Shown piece after piece: positions 10,109 to 19,460 of a stretch of DNA of 64,000 nt. Every line of letters begins with the position of its first letter. Within the stretch, counting starts at the first letter, position 1. A program made the position numbers and the translations under genes. This DNA is from Ampelocalamus luodianensis. Its lineage: Eukaryota > Streptophyta > Magnoliopsida > Poales > Poaceae. The stretch spans positions 42,662,342 to 42,726,341 of the forward strand of contig CM070619.1 of NCBI GenBank assembly GCA_036346255.1, read 5' to 3'. The notes under the pieces are model-generated. The model was not told the origin of the DNA. It did not search any database and saw only the letters and a program-made list of their open reading frames with translations.

Positions 10109-11104
10109 TAAGGGTGTAAGTGGACGTGGGTCATCTGCGAGCCCACTTAACCTGCCCCACAAAAAATAGTAGGTGGATACCCGCGAACAAACATCTAAAC
10201 TTAAGTGGACTTATGTGACCGCACAAAAAATCCAAATAGCCCGCAGCAACCCATCTAAGCCCCCCTCCCCTTCCCAATCCCCATCTGATTCTGCTTCGAC
10301 TCATGGGAAGACGGATCCGGTGACGGTGTTGCTGCCGGAGCGGTGGAGGCCATTGGACACGGTCTGTAACGTGTTCGGCGACGAGATTCACGGTGTCCGC
10401 CTGCGATGTGTTCGTGCACGCCGGACCTTACCGCGCTGCTCGCATTTTGGGCCACGGTCTGCCTGCGGCTACCCTAGGATGAGTCAGCGGGACGGTGACC
10501 CTGTGCGGGTGGTGTGGCTGCCGTGTTGTCACGCTACAGCTCCCTGCTGTGGGCCTCAGCGTCTGGGCATCAGCAACTGCTGTCGCACTCCTCGTAGACG
10601 ACGACCAGCGACGCCAACAAGCTGGTGTTCTTGATTCATTTGAATCATGTAGAAGGAATAGCTCTCGATTTCTCTTGATTGTAACAAGAACATAATTGTT
10701 TTTTTTGTTCTGCTCACTTCATTCTTGGATTGCTATTGAACATTTAAACTCATGTGTTATTCGATATGTTGTTTGCAGAGACTACCCAACTGAGGTGAAG
10801 GCGAGGCGCAACTACCGAGTGCAGGCAGTGGCGTGCACCTTCAGGCTCTGCAGCTAATTAGGTACGTGAAGTTCAATATGAATGTTTCACTTTCACATAC
10901 ACGAAGCTGAGAAATACTGGTACAACAACAGGCAATTGATTTATAGTCTCAGTGAGCAAAGTATTTGTCTGTGAAGTTGAGGGCTTTGTGGGCGCCACTT
11001 GCCCGCATAAGAGCTTTGTGGGCTGCCGCATTGACCCACATAAAAGCTTGCGGCCAAGTGGGCAAAATGCGGCTAGCTCGCAATACGTCCCACTTTCATC
11101 CTTA
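10109..11104. mobile_element. hAT-like non-autonomous element, 996 bp
   Basis: It is flanked by a perfect 8-bp target duplication acgaccta (10101-10108 and 11105-11112). The termini are imperfect inverted repeats: taagggtgtaagtggacgt on the left and, inward from the right, taaggatgaaagtgggacgt. Both ends continue with related gcgagc/cgcagat-type sequence. The middle (about 10260-10640) is GC-rich (well above the flanks) and looks exon-like. A probable intron ends before 10780, and a further short frame runs to about 10858 (DYPTEVKARRNYRVQAVACT). No transposase is present. The GC-rich interior may be captured gene sequence, but I do not recognise the gene. Confidence 0.82.
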
Positions 11105-11112
11105 ACGACCTA

Positions 11113-13027
11113 GCTAGATCAATTGGGGCATCAGTAGGCATAGACCGTCTTTGGAGGCTATGTACCCTCTAAGCTGTCGTCAATCGGTGACCTCTAAGCT
11201 TAGCACAATTCATTGTAATGTTTAGCACCTTCAATTGTCTCTAAGGTGGGATCCATGAAGAATCTAGACCCGTCATTATGAGTTAATGAAGTATTTTAGT
11301 AATTAATGACAATAGTTTTGTGGGACTAATATTTGTTCATAAGATGATGGAATAGGTGATGTCCCATAATGATAAGTGTCTGTGGATGGCTTCATGTGTT
11401 GAAAGTTATCAAGTCAAGTGATCAGCGTCATGTGTTGATGTTCAAGTCAAGAACCCGATCTTAGAAAGAAGATGTGAGTCATCAACCAAAAGCTCCAAGC
11501 GGATGCGCAAGGCAAATGTATAGCTAGCATAGGCTAAAGATGTGTCTCTTAGGCATTTTACTGGTCTCGGTGTTTGGTTGAGAAACCGGATTGTTAGTGC
11601 AGGTTGCATACAATTAAGATGAGTTTTGACTAGTAGCTTGAGTGTGTTATGTGTTGGTAGCTCATTATGCTTACTCTAGCTCTCCATAGCATGTTGCTAG
11701 TATTTACGAATGTGTTTTGCGAATAGTTGAGTCATACATATTTCTTGTCACTTGTGACTTTAGTTTGTGAATGTGTTTTGCAAACAGTTGAGTCCACGTT
11801 CCTAATCCTTGTGATATGATTCTAAAGTTGGCAAATGTGTTTTGCACCTTGTTGTGGATCCTGTTTTAACCTTTGTTTGCATGGTACTTCATATTTGCGA
11901 ATGTATTTTGTAAAGTGTCAAGGTACATGCATCTTTGTGGTTGTTGTAATTTTGGAGCAGTCGACCGACAATGTATTGGTGGTCTGACCTGTCCTTGTGG
12001 TCTAACTAGGCATTAGTTGCTGGCCTAACCGGAACCCGGTTTGATCGCCATGTGTTTGCTAGTTTGACCAAAGAAGCAAACTAACCGGCTACTAGGTAGA
12101 AACTACAGTAGACCCCTCGTATCGAGGTATGACAACTGAACCGACGTTGTATTATCCACAGAAAAAACCAACTCCTTGCATCTAATCCTTCATCTCAAAC
12201 TGAAACTGGAGCAAAACCTTCAATTTCAAATAGCCAAACTCTAGAGAGTATTATGCTAGCTACCATCAGGGTATCATCAAACGGTGAAGAAAACACCAAA
12301 TCAGTTGTCCCCTCAACTAAATCCAAATATGCATGAAGCACATGACTTCTCGAATTGGAAGATTTTTTTGTTTTTACTTATTTATTTTTCTCACCTCAAA
12401 ATCTCCTAAATCAAATGTAGCCCAAATAAGCTTAGACAAAATTGCACGTGTACGCTAGTAACAATGTTGTGCGGAAAGTCTTGAACTCCACTTTAGGCTC
12501 TAGATCTGCGGATCTTTCCGTAATAACCCATAGAAGATGAAGGATCATTGAAGAAAACACAAATGATTAATCCCGCATAGATGCCGCCAATAATTGGCAC
12601 GTCAGCCTAAGTGGCAAAGAACTCCACCTCCAACAAAAGAAATTAAAAAAAGAGTCGACGACACAGTCTCTTCATGGAAGACGACGATCAACTAAGGCGG
12701 AAGATCATTGATGGAGGTGGCGTGGGACGGTGCAGGCAATGGTGTTGGTGGAACCAGCGCTCGAACAGTTGCAGAGGTAGAACGCGGGTCGACACTCAAT
12801 ATGGCGCGGGTCGAAATCTCCGAGTTGAGGCTTCTGAAAATCTGTTGGTACAATTCCTTATGTGTGCTTAGCAAAGCACTTTTGGGATTTCCCTGGTACA
12901 CTTTGGTGTGCAACTAGCAGAAATATGCGACCTCCTGGTATGTTGATTGGGTGCCCGTAGCACCTTAGGACAATTCCACTTCTATATAGATGAAGTTGCA
13001 AGGCGCTGCTCCTCCTCGATTTTTTGT
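11113..13027. other. Unassigned repeat-like region, no gene
   Basis: 11113-12140 has the texture of a decayed LTR (tggtctgacc and ccggtttgatc motifs, internal tandem repeat), but I found no termini. 12140-13027 holds only short frames with no recognisable domain. Nothing here can be assigned with confidence. Confidence 0.35.
11703..11950. repeat. Degenerate ~62-bp tandem repeat, 4 units
   Basis: Four units begin near 11703, 11764, 11824 and 11891. Each carries a core close to gcgaatgtgttttgcaaa followed by a -ttgagtc-like segment. Copies are diverged. Confidence 0.6.
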
Positions 13028-13537
13028 GGGAGAAGTCCATATGACCCTTGAAGTATGGTTGTATGGCCACTTAATCCCTTGACCAAAAAACGGCCGTTTA
13101 ACCCTATGACGTTGTAAAATCAGATTATTTAACCCCTCAAAGTGGTTTAGAGGTGGTTTTGCCACTGTGGTGACTAATGTGGCTGCGACGTGGCGGTTAA
13201 TATGGCATTCTTCTCCTTGCCTGTGTGGTATGCGGACTACAGAGCAACGCCGGGGCAGTACTTGCCTGCAGTGGTGGCATCCTCGCAGTATTGGGCCGCG
13301 GCCATCTACGTGGAGCTACCGTCTCCGTCCTTCGCTAACTTTGGTGGCGGCAAGAGCATACCAAGAAAGCGGTACTAGGGTGTACGGCAGTGGCCGTTGG
13401 GGACATGGGCTGCGGAGATCTGGAACCCGCACAAGGCGGTGCATGTGGCTCGGCACCTTCAACACCGCCGAGGCCGCCGTGCGGGCCTACGACGATGCCG
13501 CACTGCCATACTCAAGAGGGTCATATGGACTTTTTCT
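13028..13537. mobile_element. Possible MULE-like unit carrying AP2/ERF sequence
   Basis: The left end reads gggagaagtccatatgaccc and continues into a long terminal-repeat-like stretch (ggccacttaatccc, then cggccgtttaaccc) of the kind I associate with grass Mutator termini. The right end, aagagggtcatatggactt, is the inverted copy over about 20 bp. Between them lies AP2/ERF coding sequence. Candidate 9-bp duplications (attttttgt and atttttttt) are T-rich and unconvincing. The right boundary is uncertain, because a second AP2-like end fragment follows at about 13575-13620. Confidence 0.45.
13310..13515 (+). pseudogene. AP2/ERF transcription factor DNA-binding domain fragment
   Basis: One frame gives PRKRY, a stop (13376-13378), then GVRQWPLGTWAAEIWNPHK; a shifted frame gives RLGTFNTAEAAVRAYDDAA. 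Together these cover most of an AP2/ERF domain, which binds GCC-box or related DNA in host genes: the GVRQ start, the WAAEI strand and the LGTF-TAE-AA-AYD helix. The in-frame stop and a frameshift near 13448 exclude function. A stretch at about 13570-13620 (AALLFASAANQRLNFFE) resembles the domain's end (AAL-F----A-LNFPE), so a ~60-bp insertion may have split the domain. It appears to be a captured copy; the donor gene is not identifiable from this alone. Confidence 0.72.
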
Positions 13538-13935
13538 ATTTTTTTTTCTTTTCTTGGTTGTGACGTTGCAGCACTGCTGTTTGCTTCGGCCGCAAACCAA
13601 AGGCTTAATTTTTTTGAGTCGAAAGCTAAGGATTTGCTGCTTTCCTAGTGGAAAGAACTCAACGAGTCCGATTTTGCTACAGACCCCACGAGATGGAAGA
13701 CGACATCCATTTTTATCCATTTTTTTTTCCGAGCGATGGTTTTCTATGTTGAAGGGAGCCTTGCAGATCAAGCCGCAAATGTCGATGATGCACGGTAGTC
13801 GCTTGACCCGTACAACACCGTGCAAAAACTGCTTCAGTGCTGCCTTCGATGTTGCGCCTTGATGTCGTGCGGATGCTGCATTCGGGAGTCGAGATTGCTT
13901 CTCCCAAGGGCAGAGGCTAGGGTTTCAACCCTAGA

Positions 13936-13947
13936 GCTCTGATACCA
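13936..13947 (-). other. Primer-binding site (initiator tRNA-Met type)
   Basis: The minus strand reads tggtatcagagc, complementary to the 3' end of initiator tRNA-Met. It sits two bases from an LTR-like boundary tgttataaaatg at 13950. Confidence 0.75.
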
Positions 13948-13949
13948 TT

Positions 13950-14458
13950 TGTTATAAAATGCACGGCAAAATAGAAGAATAAGGGACATAAAACCACAAA
14001 GCGTATGAAGACAGAATTCACTATACGAGGAGAAATTATAAGTACAGGACTATTCGGCGCATCTCAATCGTGCTACTATAGTCTATCGGGTATATATATA
14101 GGCTAAATAATAAGAGTCCTAGGAGAATACAAAATTGAGTTGGACTCGTTTTGCAGGCCGGCACTACGTCTAGCGTGCCTCGGCGCACCGCTGACGCTAC
14201 GTCTAGCGCGGGCCGGTGTAGTGTCCGACATGAACACATCGAAGAATTCGGATCATACTTTAACAAAGCACCATGCCTATACTGCATTAATTCGCAGCCA
14301 CTTCAAACCTCCTATTCTCATCTCCTAGATCTTGCCAGACCTTTTTTTTTCTCAGGATATATAGGATTAGGACCTGCGCGGGTCCTTGTGAAAACGGGAG
14401 TAGTGCTCTTAGCCTCTTACTATGCAACCAAGCAATAATACCCCTTGATTCACAAGTC
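13950..14458 (-). mobile_element. Minus-strand LTR next to a PBS, rest of element not found
   Basis: The sequence starting tgttataaaatgc directly abuts the minus-strand PBS, as expected for the end of a 5' LTR read on the minus strand. A TATA-rich stretch (atatatatag near 14090) could be its promoter. The outer limit near 14458 (acaagtca) is a guess based on the TG..CA rule. No second LTR copy was seen to the left, so the element is truncated. Confidence 0.45.
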
Positions 14459-14647
14459 AGACGGTCAACCTGGAAACCAAGATGGTGCTACGCGCTCGTG
14501 ATCCTCGTGGGGGCCGTGATGGTGAGGTTTCTGTTCGTACGCATCGATCTGATATTCTTATGAAAGCACGGACGTAATTTTCTGTCGCTGTCGTAGTGTC
14601 AAATTGCTCAACAGTGTAGGTAGCTTGAGCTAATATGCTTGTATATA

Positions 14648-14958
14648 TGTCATGGACCGGCTTGGGTGGCTTGGGCTTTTGTTTGTTGGGCCGTGGGCCA
14701 GGAGACAAAGAGGGGGATTAAGCTCAGGAGTAAAAAGGGCAGCAGAAGGGACAGGAGAAGCATCGAAAGAACAGACCACCGAAGGCTCTATCTTCTTCCT
14801 GCTGCTGCCCTCCCCAATCCATGTTCCTCTGATTTCCCAGTCCCTGCTTCTTCTTCCTTGTATTGCTTGCTTTCCTCCGTATTGATTATCGTGTTGATAT
14901 TGGATCATATTCTCTTGATCCGGGTGTTTATCAGTGTGCATCAACTGGGTACGTGACA
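14648..14958 (+). repeat. 5' LTR of the gene-capturing element
   Basis: 311 bp, starting TGTCATGG and ending TACGTGACA. It is identical base for base to 18369-18679. Confidence 0.95.
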
Positions 14959-14960
14959 AT

Positions 14961-14972
14961 TGGTATCAGAGC
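14961..14972 (+). other. Primer-binding site
   Basis: The sequence tggtatcagagc, two bases after the 5' LTR, is complementary to the initiator tRNA-Met 3' end. Confidence 0.92.
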
Positions 14973-15200
14973 ATTCGATCCTAATGGTTCTGTGCTCCGA
15001 GGTGGCCATGACCGACGCTGAGAAGGAGAGCGAAGCGCGGTGCAAGGCGATGTTGAACAAGTTAATCGCTGAAGTGAAGAAGTAGACAAAGGAGATGGAA
15101 GACTTGGCCGTATGCATGAACGAGCTCGCGGTCGGCTTGAAGGCCGTCGTCCAGCCGCGAGGAGTACCTGAGCAAGCCTTGCCACCGTCGTACCCATGCG

Positions 15201-17216
15201 GTGTCGGATGATGCCTCGCCTCGAGTTGCCCGCGGTGCACGGCGTCGGGCCCGACTCCAACACCGGTGCGCCAAGGCCACGGTGGTGTCCTCGCTCGAGG
15301 GCGTGACCAAAGCCATCCGGGCACAGGTGGAGCCTGCGTACGTCGCCTCGTCGAAATCCTTTGCCATCGGCGAGCTGGGCCACCTGATGCACGCCAGGTG
15401 TTCGATGATGTGTTCCGGCGATGACACCGCCTCGCAGAAGTCCGCCCTCATGCCGGGCGTGGCCCTGGGTTCTCCCCCAACTGCCGCCTTGCTCGCCGTC
15501 GCCATCACCGATCCCGCTCCATCCCTCGGCGCACCTTGTGTGTGTGCCAACACCTGGATCATCGTCGTGCACCAACTGTTCGGCGAAATGCCACCGCGCA
15601 CTGATGACGATCACGCTGTGGCGGAAGTCACTCCATGCACAGACTACGCCCTTGTCAACAACCATCCATCTCATAGTCTACCTTCCGTTGATGCCGCAGA
15701 AGGAAGCTCGTGGAACCCATGGCCGCCACCCCGAGGAAATGTGGTGGTGCTACCGGTGTTCACCAAGTTGGCAGGTCACCGAGCAGAGCTAAAATCGGTA
15801 CGTGATTTGGGATCATTTTACATTGTCTTGGCTTTTCCTGAGAAACCTGAACCTCCAGTTCTTGACAAATGTGATTGGCTTTGGGTTTCACATATTCAAG
15901 TGGCATGGAATCTTGCACATTCTATTGGTTGTTCTGTGTTCAGTGGTGGTTCTTATTCCAAGTCTCAGGATGAACAGCGAAGGCTTTGCGTGTATAGTTC
16001 TCATGTGGCATTGGAGTGTGTTTTTCAATCGCATCCAATTATGGTTATCCTAGGTGAGGAGGTCGCTGCATCAAACCAGTTTTTGTTGTCCAATGTGTCT
16101 GGGGAGGCGAAACCAGGGAGGATGCTAGCGCTCATGGGGCCATCAGGGTTCGGCAAAACAACTCTGCTCAATGTGCTAGCAGGCCAGCTCCCAACATCAC
16201 TTTCACAGCATCATATGCAGCAACCATGGCCACCACCAGCCCGAACAGTTGTGACTGAGGAGAGTGAACTCTCTAAGCCAGATCTGAAATATCACTCAAA
16301 TGTTGATCTGAAGAATGCAATGCTACATATGATGATTCAGGCAATCTTATATGTAAAGCTGGATAGGAAGGACTGCCGGGACCATAGTCCTATTTTCCGT
16401 GTTTGGATGGATGCTATTAACTCTTGCTCCTTTGAGGATCACCAGAGACCACCTGGTGGGTACAATATCACCACCAGACATGATTTCAGTCCGGAAGAGT
16501 CCTGCAACATCTATGGTCTTCTATGGGAGTGGGTATCAAGATATGAAGGTGATTTGATTGCAAAAAGCTATTTTGTAAAACACAAACTTGTGATGTTATG
16601 TTTAATCACCAAGGGCAAGTGGGATCAAAAGATCTGCCAGTACAACATTCTGATTTCATCGCCTGGGCTGAAGCTGACCCGTTTATGTTTTCCATTCTAC
16701 ATACCATTTGGGCATAAAAGTCCCAACAGCATCAAGTTGGAGCAGTCCCGAGATGCTAACTCAAATGACCTCTCACATTTCACACTCGATGAGGAAATGG
16801 AATTCAAAGAATTTGCGCAGAGGCCAGATGCATATGCCAAGTTATGCTCAATGATCAGCCATTCAATTTATGGTCATTCTGATGTTAAGAAAGCTGTTGC
16901 ATGCTTGTTGTTTGGGGGATCAAAGAAGAGGCTACCGGATGGTGTCCGTTTGAGAGGGGACATTTATGTCTTGCTTTTGGGTGATCCATCCACAGCAAAA
17001 TCCCAGTTTCTCAAGTTTGTAGAGAAGACAACACCAATTGCAGTTCATACATCTGGAAAAGGTTCATCCGCAGCTGGTCTTACAACATCTGTAACTCGGG
17101 ATAGTAGCTTGCGTGAGTTTTATTTGGAAGGAGGGGCCATGGTTTTGGCTGACGGTGGAGTGGTTTGTATTGCTGAATTTGACAAAATGAGACCTGAAGA
17201 CAGTTGCAATTCATGA
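15201..17216 (+). CDS. 671-codon chimeric ORF of fused host gene fragments
   Basis: The longest open frame in the window. Residues 1-190 are Ala/Ser/Pro-rich and partly derive from a gag-like leader. Residues about 190-285 (AELKSVRDLGSFYIV, FPEKPEPP) are unidentified. Residues about 290-335 are the start of an ABCG half-transporter with Walker A GPSGFGKT (313-320). Residues about 340-505 are unidentified (SPIFRVWMDAINSC, LLWEWVSRYEGDL). Residues about 510-671 are MCM5, with Walker A GDPSTAKS (594-601) and an altered Walker B CIAEFDKM (A658 where D is standard). The frame stops where a 2-bp loss shifts the MCM5 frame. If transcribed from the LTR it could yield a fusion protein, but there is no evidence of function. 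The start codon choice is arbitrary. Confidence 0.55.
   Translation: MSDDASPRVARGARRRARLQHRCAKATVVSSLEGVTKAIRAQVEPAYVASSKSFAIGELGHLMHARCSMMCSGDDTASQKSALMPGVALGSPPTAALLAVAITDPAPSLGAPCVCANTWIIVVHQLFGEMPPRTDDDHAVAEVTPCTDYALVNNHPSHSLPSVDAAEGSSWNPWPPPRGNVVVLPVFTKLAGHRAELKSVRDLGSFYIVLAFPEKPEPPVLDKCDWLWVSHIQVAWNLAHSIGCSVFSGGSYSKSQDEQRRLCVYSSHVALECVFQSHPIMVILGEEVAASNQFLLSNVSGEAKPGRMLALMGPSGFGKTTLLNVLAGQLPTSLSQHHMQQPWPPPARTVVTEESELSKPDLKYHSNVDLKNAMLHMMIQAILYVKLDRKDCRDHSPIFRVWMDAINSCSFEDHQRPPGGYNITTRHDFSPEESCNIYGLLWEWVSRYEGDLIAKSYFVKHKLVMLCLITKGKWDQKICQYNILISSPGLKLTRLCFPFYIPFGHKSPNSIKLEQSRDANSNDLSHFTLDEEMEFKEFAQRPDAYAKLCSMISHSIYGHSDVKKAVACLLFGGSKKRLPDGVRLRGDIYVLLLGDPSTAKSQFLKFVEKTTPIAVHTSGKGSSAAGLTTSVTRDSSLREFYLEGGAMVLADGGVVCIAEFDKMRPEDSCNS
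16050..16206 (+). pseudogene. Captured ABCG (WBC-type) transporter fragment
   Basis: It encodes FLLSNVSGEAKPGRMLAL followed by MGPSGFGKTTLLNVLAGQL. This is the segment around the Walker A motif of plant ABCG half-transporters close to the ABCG7 type; the usual motif is GPSGSGKTT, with Ser rather than Phe at the fifth position. Only about 50 codons are present, without the signature or Walker B motifs, so no transport function is possible. The edges are estimated. Confidence 0.82.
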
Positions 17217-17488
17217 ATTCATGGAGCAGCAGACTATATCTATTGCCAAAGCTGGCATTACAACAGTACTCAATTCAAGAACCTCAGTTCTTGCAGCTGC
17301 CAATCAATTGCTGGGCGCTATGATGATCTTAAGACTGCACAAGATAACATTGATCTGCAGACAACCATCCTTTCTCGATTTGATTTAATCTTTATCATTA
17401 AGGATATCAGAATGTATGATCAAGGTAAGCGAAGTGCAAGCCACATAATTACGGTGCATGCCAGCGGAGCTACAGCTTCATCCAAGAA
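16730..17488 (+). pseudogene. MCM5: Captured MCM5 replicative helicase fragment
   Basis: It encodes LEQSRDANSN, then FTLDEEMEFKEFAQRPDAY, IYGHSDVKKAVACLLFGG, Walker A GDPSTAKSQ and GGAMVLADGGVVCI-EFDKM. After a frameshift near 17195 it continues EQQTISIAKAGITTVLNSR, the arginine-finger region LSRFDL and KDIRMYDQ. This covers most of the MCM AAA+ domain of MCM5, a subunit of the MCM2-7 helicase. It runs about 250 codons without introns, suggesting capture of spliced RNA. Walker B has Ala for the first Asp, and the frameshift and other changes rule out normal function. I am confident of MCM, and fairly confident of MCM5 from the LEQSRDANSN segment. Confidence 0.87.
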
Positions 17489-17489
17489 C

Positions 17490-18115
17490 CGCTGTAACAC
17501 ATATGTTAAGTGGAGAGAGCTGGACCAGAAGGACCATTTCTTGTGCCAATTAATTGGAATTACCAGTGGCAGGACAGTTTCAAATCTGGAGCTATGGTTC
17601 CTAGCAAAATGCAAGATGAAAGGATCCCCACACCTTGATTCTACATGTGGATCCTCTACAATGGATGACAGATTGGATGAATATTCTTTTGGTGACCATG
17701 ATGGTGATAATGCTATTCCCGTATCAAAGGACCTTTCTTCAACATTTGTTGGAAATAATTCAGAAGACTTTGTATGCTTAGGTCCTGAATTACATACCAA
17801 AAAACGACGAAAGCATTACAGATCCTTCTGCCGCAGGGGAATTACAATCTCAGTTCATGATTTTGTTTACATAATGAGTGAAGAGAAAAAAAAAGACTTG
17901 TTGCTCATGTGGAAGATCTGTATGAGGATAGCACAGCAAACAACATGGTGCTGATACGATGGTCCCACAAAGTCGACGAGGTTGATGATCTATTGCCCCC
18001 AGGTGTTAATGACAGAGAGATTTTCTTTTTCCATTCGCTGCAAGATCTTAGAGTTGAATGCATAGATGGATGGGCTGCAGTCCTGAATGCTCAGCACTTT
18101 GAGAAGTTCCAGAAA
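17490..18115 (+). pseudogene. Captured BAH-domain-like gene fragment
   Basis: After the MCM5 segment the frame runs into SSTMDDRLDEYSFGDHDGD, then KKRRKHYRSF and GITISVHDFVYIMSEEKKK. A frameshift near 17905 leads to HVEDLYED, NNMVLIRWSHKVDEVDDLL, DREIFFFHSLQDLRVECIDG and AVLNAQHFEKF. The V-DFVYI--E / VEDLYED / V-VRWFHK---EV / REIF-S---D pattern is that of a BAH domain in plant chromatin proteins, which bind histone tails in their host genes. It is broken by the frameshift and has no introns visible. The exact donor is not identified. Confidence 0.72.
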
Positions 18116-18356
18116 GGGCCAACACAGCAGTTGCTTCTGGTTCAGATGGAGGGCAGAAGAGGAAACGTAATGCAAGCAACGATCGGACAGTCAAAAACAT
18201 TGCTTCTGGTAATGCAATCAACGATCACACCATTCTGGTACCATGGGATTGTGTTCAAGTCAGGCTGGGCATGGAAGTTATTCTGGTACCATGGGATCCT
18301 GGTGGTTTGATGTGTCTTCCGACTTCATAGACCGGCTTGGGGACAAGCCGAAATTC

Positions 18357-18368
18357 AAGGAGGAGAAA
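18357..18368 (+). other. Polypurine tract
   Basis: The sequence aaggaggagaaa lies immediately before the 3' LTR. It primes plus-strand synthesis in LTR elements. Confidence 0.85.
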
Positions 18369-18679
18369 TGTCATGGACCGGCTTGGGTGGCTTGGGCTTT
18401 TGTTTGTTGGGCCGTGGGCCAGGAGACAAAGAGGGGGATTAAGCTCAGGAGTAAAAAGGGCAGCAGAAGGGACAGGAGAAGCATCGAAAGAACAGACCAC
18501 CGAAGGCTCTATCTTCTTCCTGCTGCTGCCCTCCCCAATCCATGTTCCTCTGATTTCCCAGTCCCTGCTTCTTCTTCCTTGTATTGCTTGCTTTCCTCCG
18601 TATTGATTATCGTGTTGATATTGGATCATATTCTCTTGATCCGGGTGTTTATCAGTGTGCATCAACTGGGTACGTGACA
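18369..18679 (+). repeat. 3' LTR of the gene-capturing element
   Basis: 311 bp identical to 14648-14958, followed by the atata target duplication. Confidence 0.95.
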
Positions 18680-18684
18680 ATATA

Positions 18685-19460
18685 TATGGGGCTAATTATT
18701 AGGATGGACGACGATGTTTTCAAACACCTCAAATGCATGCAAGATTTAACCATGTTTACACCTCACTGGCCGGGAAGTTGTTGTCCATCTCGGCGTCTAC
18801 TGTGTTGCTAAACAGGTAGCGGCTGTCAGTGGTTCAAGTTTCCCTTACTCATACAAATTTCCAATTTTATTTCTTTAGGCATACGTAAGGATAAAAAACC
18901 AAGGGAAAACTTCATTTTGAAGGGACAATACATGCCAATGTATAATAAGGATTGGATGAGCGTGTGTGTCTGAGAAACTGTCTTGTGAACTAAACATTTA
19001 TCATCTAGCTTGCGCTGACAGGCCTAGGTAGTATCGTCTCTGTTCGTCATGAAGACGAAACAGATACCTTGACAGGAAAAATGAAGAACAGAGGGCTTGA
19101 TGATTAAGCTCACGCTATTTTGCTGTAAACATTCTTGTCAGTTGCAGTCAGCAAAGATGCCAAGATGCCTTGATTTCTTTCATAATCTCAGTGACGGTTT
19201 TGACATTGCTTATGGTGAATTGGCTGGCATTTCCAGCAGAGGAGGCATTAGATTGGCTTCAAAGCTAGCTCTTCACGTAATCTCGTCGGAATAACATCCA
19301 TATCGTCGTATGACATGATATGGTCCAAATGGATGAGTGCGCAGCGCTGCAAGCAATCTGACCTAGAATTTTAGATGGGAACGATGGCCCAAAAGCGGCT
19401 AGACCAGTTGTCAAAAACTAATCCATCCACACAGCAAACAGCACAAGCGATGCAGGGGAT
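18685..19460. other. Flanking sequence, no clear gene
   Basis: It contains one short frame at 19097-19294 (FFHNLSDGFDIAYGELAGIS) that I cannot assign. It may belong to the 5' part of the LINE-type remnant that follows. Confidence 0.35.

Larger units (their letters stand above)
14648..18679 (+). mobile_element. Young non-autonomous LTR retrotransposon with captured genes
   Basis: Complete structure of 4032 bp: target duplication atata (14643-14647 and 18680-18684), two 311-bp LTRs that are identical on reading through both, a tRNA-Met PBS (14961-14972) and a purine tract aaggaggagaaa (18357-18368). Identical LTRs mean recent insertion. There is no protease, reverse transcriptase or integrase. 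The start of the interior (about 14990-15260) looks like a degenerate gag leader. The rest is a patchwork of host gene exons without introns: ABCG transporter, MCM5, BAH-domain protein, and stretches I do not recognise. It must have been mobilised in trans. It is comparable in kind to the maize Bs1 element. Confidence 0.93.

Noticed and set aside
13167..13862. 231-codon open frame as an intact AP2/ERF gene
   Set aside because: Only part of it is AP2-like and in the wrong frame for the first half of the domain. A stop and a frameshift separate the pieces.
14639..18677. Two nearly identical ORFs at 14639-14956 and 18243-18677 as a duplicated gene
   Set aside because: Both lie in the two identical LTRs. 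They are LTR sequence read as protein.
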